Shown here in pieces: positions 60,395-64,000 of a stretch of DNA of 64,000 bases. Position 1 is the first letter of the stretch. Every line of letters starts with the position of its first letter. A model generated the notes under the pieces. The model did not search any database. It was not told where the DNA came from and was given only the letters and a program-made list of their open reading frames with translations. The stretch covers positions 1,922,001 to 1,986,000 of the forward strand of contig NZ_CP011533.1 of NCBI RefSeq assembly GCF_001704275.1, in the 5' to 3' direction. The translations under genes and the position numbers were made by a program. This DNA is from Streptomyces noursei ATCC 11455 (GTDB lineage Bacteria; Actinomycetota; Actinomycetes; Streptomycetales; Streptomycetaceae).

Positions 60395-61006
60395 ATGCCG
60401 ATCACACCTGCCAACGGACAGACCGCCGGAGCCTCCGCGGTGGGCGCGCCGGAGGGCGCCGCCGAGCCGATCATGCTGGAGCTGGTCGACGAGGACGGCA
60501 CGACGATCGGCACCGCGGAGAAGCTCGCGGCGCACCAGGCTCCCGGGCAGTTGCACCGGGCGTTCTCGGTCTTCCTCTTCGACGAGAAGGGGCGGCTGCT
60601 GATCCAGCGCCGGGCGCTGTCGAAGTACCACTCCCCCGGTGTGTGGTCCAACACCTGCTGCGGTCACCCGTACCCGGGCGAGACGCCGTTCGCGGCGGCG
60701 GCCCGGCGGACCGCGGAGGAACTCGGGGTCGCCCCCGCGCTGCTGGCCGAGGCCGGGACGGTGCGCTACAACCATCCCGACCCGGACTCCGGGCTGGTGG
60801 AGCAGGAGTACAACCACCTGTTCGTGGGGCTGCTGCGGACCGAGCCGGCGCCGGAGCCCACCGAGATCGCCGAGGTCGCGTTCGTCACGCCGGAGGAGCT
60901 GGCCGAGCGGCATGCCCGGCTGCCGTTCTCCGCGTGGTTCATGACCGTGCTGGACGCGGCGCGTCCGGCGGTCCGCGAGCTCACCGGCAAGTCGGCGGGC
61001 TGGTAG
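60395..61006 (+). CDS. idi: Isopentenyl-diphosphate delta-isomerase, type I
   Basis: 203 residues, Nudix fold. Active-site Cys89 in VWSNTCCGHPYPGE and catalytic Glu138 in EQEYNHLF; YHSPGVWSN is the metal-site segment. It isomerises IPP and DMAPP to supply the prenyl synthase of the neighbouring hopanoid operon and general isoprenoid needs. AAGGA lies seven bases before ATG 60395; ATG 60389 is possible. Its last 26 bases overlap the convergent ATPase gene. Confidence 0.95.
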   Translation: MPITPANGQTAGASAVGAPEGAAEPIMLELVDEDGTTIGTAEKLAAHQAPGQLHRAFSVFLFDEKGRLLIQRRALSKYHSPGVWSNTCCGHPYPGETPFAAAARRTAEELGVAPALLAEAGTVRYNHPDPDSGLVEQEYNHLFVGLLRTEPAPEPTEIAEVAFVTPEELAERHARLPFSAWFMTVLDAARPAVRELTGKSAGW

Positions 61007-61478
61007 CGAGCGGGGCCAGGGGCAACTCGGCCCAGATGGCCTTGCCGCCGCCCGCGGTGTGCGCCACGTCGCACTTGCCGCCCACCTCCGCGGTGAGCGC
61101 CTTGACCAGCCACAGCCCTCGGCCGCCGACGTCGCCCTCGTCCGCCTCCAGAGCCTTGGGGCGGTAGGGGTGGTCGTCCTCGACCGCGACCCGTAGCCAG
61201 TTGGCGCCGAGGGTGAGCTGGACGGCGATCTGGGGGGAGAGCAGCGCGGCGTGCCGGACGGCGTTGGTGACCAGCTCGGAGACGATCAGCAGCAGCGTGT
61301 CCAGGATGGCGTCGGCGACGGGCACGTGCTGTTCGGTGAGCAGATCCCGGACCGCGTGGCGTGCCTGGGGCACCGAGGACTCCAGTGCCGGGGCGGTGAA
61401 CCGCCAGGCACCTTCGTACGCGAGCGGGGAGGTCAGCTCCTCGGGGGGTTCTGCAGAAGGTCCGGAAGGCATCCTCAC
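60981..61478 (-). CDS. Anti-sigma-factor-like HATPase protein
   Basis: 165 residues, HATPase_c_2 domain. N box LLLIVSELVTNAVRHAALL, then VAVEDDHPYRP (G1 is atypical: DDxP rather than DxGxG) and VGGRGLWLVKALTAEVGG (G2). It probably binds a sigma-factor or STAS partner encoded elsewhere. Start GTG 61478 or ATG 61472; no strong ribosome binding site. The convergent overlap with idi means no terminator lies between them. Confidence 0.8.
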   Translation of the reverse strand: MRMPSGPSAEPPEELTSPLAYEGAWRFTAPALESSVPQARHAVRDLLTEQHVPVADAILDTLLLIVSELVTNAVRHAALLSPQIAVQLTLGANWLRVAVEDDHPYRPKALEADEGDVGGRGLWLVKALTAEVGGKCDVAHTAGGGKAIWAELPLAPLATSPPTCR

Positions 61479-61674
61479 ACGACGAGTGTTGAGAATGTGC
61501 TGGTCCGGGCCGGCCTCCTGAACACAAGTCAGCGCCTATCGACGCCTTTTGGTCGATTCTGGCGGGATGGATCTGCCTCGCGACGCGTCTCGTCGCCTTT
61601 CCGTCGCTTTTCTTTGGCGGCGCCCCGGACCGGACGCCGGATCTCCGCCGATACCGCCGCGGCCGGGGTATGGA

Positions 61675-62265
61675 TCAAGCCACTCTGCCCTCCTCCACCA
61701 TGCCGACCACGCGCCGGCCGCCGATCCCCATGGCGAGCAGCCCCAGCCCGTCGAAGAGCAGTTCCAGGGAGAAGAAGGAGCCGATGACGTAGAGGCTGCT
61801 GTGCGGCCAGCTGGCGAGGACCAGGACGCCCAGCAGGATGCCGAGCGCCCCCTGGAGCAGCGTCCAGCCGAACTGCGGCCCGCGCACCACCACGGCGCCG
61901 GCCAGCCGGAACAGCCCGCCTGTCAGGAAGAGCAGGGCCGCGAACATGGTCAGTGCGGCGGCGGTGGCCTCGGGCAGGCGGAGCACCACCACCCCGGCCG
62001 CGATGTTCAGCGCCGCGACGATCACCGCGAGCCAGAAGAAGTTCGAGCCCCGGGACTGGATGGCGTGCGCCAGACCCACCACGCCGCCGATCAGCAGCAG
62101 CCAGCCGAAGAGCAGCATCGTGGTGAGGGTGGCCACGGCGACGTAGATCAGCCCGACGATCCCGGCCAGGACGAGGACGGCCCCCAGGACCGCGAGCAAC
62201 CCGAAGCTCCGCCCCAAACGGGCCGCAGTCGGACTGCGCCGGGAAGACTTGGACTTGCCGACCAT
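61675..62265 (-). CDS. HdeD-like membrane protein (DUF308)
   Basis: 196 residues, six predicted helices in three DUF308 pairs: FGLLAVLGAVLVLAGIVGL, LTTMLLFGWLLLIGGVVGL, FFWLAVIVAALNIAAGVVV, FAALLFLTGGLFRLAGAVV, GALGILLGVLVLASW and SFFSLELLFDGLGLLAMG. E. coli HdeD gives acid resistance at high density; in actinobacteria the role is unknown. GAGGAGG lies five bases before ATG 62265. Monocistronic, downstream of tRNA-fMet. Confidence 0.85.
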   Translation of the reverse strand: MVGKSKSSRRSPTAARLGRSFGLLAVLGAVLVLAGIVGLIYVAVATLTTMLLFGWLLLIGGVVGLAHAIQSRGSNFFWLAVIVAALNIAAGVVVLRLPEATAAALTMFAALLFLTGGLFRLAGAVVVRGPQFGWTLLQGALGILLGVLVLASWPHSSLYVIGSFFSLELLFDGLGLLAMGIGGRRVVGMVEEGRVA

Positions 62266-62359
62266 CACCGCCTCCTCGATCGGGGACCGTTTTTCCCGGT
62301 ATACCGCGTATGAGGAGAGGTGGCAGGGCGAGCGGGGAGCGCCGGTGGACGCAAACGAC

Positions 62360-62391
62360 AGCAGGCCCGGCGCCTGGGCACCGGACCTGCT
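62360..62391 (-). terminator. Hairpin terminator downstream of tRNA-fMet
   Basis: AGCAGGCCCGG / CCGGACCTGCT (11 bp, one mismatch) with a 10-base loop, 12 bases past the 3' end of the tRNA. Confidence 0.8.
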
Positions 62392-62402
62392 GTTCTTCTG
62401 AG

Positions 62403-62476
62403 TAGCGGGGACAGGATTTGAACCTGCGACCTCTGGGTTATGAGCCCAGCGAGCTACCGAGCTGCTCCACCCCGCG
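62403..62476 (-). tRNA. Initiator tRNA-fMet (anticodon CAT)
   Basis: 74 nt. Anticodon arm CTGGG-CTCATAA-CCCAG has the three consecutive G:C pairs of initiators, and C1 faces T72 as a mismatch at the end of the acceptor stem, the mark of formyl-Met tRNA. T arm GCAGG-TTCAAAT-CCTGT. CCA is not encoded. Confidence 0.95.
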
Positions 62477-62556
62477 TCGGCTCGGATTACCTTACGGGGT
62501 CCCCGCCCCGGAAACAAATCGAATGCCGGAGCGGGCCGGGGCCGCAGCGTGCCAGG

Positions 62557-64000
<1,444 letters not shown>

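Noticed and set aside
42498..61006. Whole isoprenoid block as a terpene antibiotic cluster
   Set aside because: All cyclase-related genes are the standard hopanoid set; there is no additional terpene synthase, PKS or NRPS gene.
62403..62517. Minus-strand N-terminal extension of the HdeD-like protein reading WAHNPEVAGSNPVPATQ
   Set aside because: This is translated initiator tRNA; the real start is ATG 62265 with GAGGAGG upstream.

Overview
The window is chromosomal DNA of a Streptomyces or close relative. The evidence is very high GC with strong third-position GC bias, many GTG and TTG starts, leaderless genes, only two TTA codons noticed in the called genes, and families typical of the genus: a conservon, a WhiJ-type XRE/DUF397/ATPase triad, a DUF6545 membrane protein and the hopanoid cluster. 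Nearly the whole window is coding. No phage, plasmid, rRNA or CRISPR region was seen.

Layout. 0-5.2 kb (minus): 5' part of a succinate-semialdehyde-type dehydrogenase, a proline-rich small protein, an MFS transporter, then an amidohydrolase translationally coupled to a glutamine-synthetase-like enzyme (a split FluG arrangement). 5.3-7.4 kb: a PAS-GAF-PP2C-HATPase phosphatase. 7.6-11.3 kb (plus): a carnitine-degradation locus with an XRE-TetR hybrid regulator, a BKACE and a dehydrogenase-thioesterase fusion. 11.3-17.2 kb: GNAT, Tat-exported serine hydrolase, DUF427, DUF309, D-Ala-D-Ala carboxypeptidase, and a P450 preceded by a 64-bp palindrome. 17.4-19.8 kb: an XRE / HEXXH-peptidase / membrane-protein module with a TTA codon, followed by tRNA-Pro(GGG). 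20.6-28.6 kb: YiaA/B-like protein, a split transketolase behind a SoxR/MerR-type promoter, a lysophospholipase, a beta-propeller amidohydrolase and an acyl-CoA-dehydrogenase-like protein. 28.7-32.8 kb: a conservon (cvnA-D) plus a GAF gene. 33.2-42.4 kb: metallo-beta-lactamase, flavoprotein, PfkB kinase, DUF574 methyltransferase, WhiJ-like triad, an IS630-type MITE candidate, SGNH hydrolase and tyrosine phosphatase.

42.5-61 kb is an isoprenoid and envelope block. An eight-gene hopanoid operon (hpnC-D-E-prenyl synthase-shc-hpnG-H-hpnO) takes prenyl diphosphate through squalene and hopene to adenosyl-, ribosyl- and aminobacteriohopanetriol. Beside it lies a tightly coupled seven-gene operon: two CDP-alcohol phosphotransferases, an NTP-transferase, a glycerol-1-phosphate-dehydrogenase-like enzyme, a glycosyltransferase and an ABC-2 exporter. 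It looks like a pathway that activates a polyol phosphate, attaches it to lipid and exports the product; I consider it the best candidate here for an incompletely described system. idi, which supplies DMAPP, follows. The window ends with an anti-sigma-type ATPase, an HdeD-like membrane protein, initiator tRNA-fMet and a truncated ABC-F ATPase.
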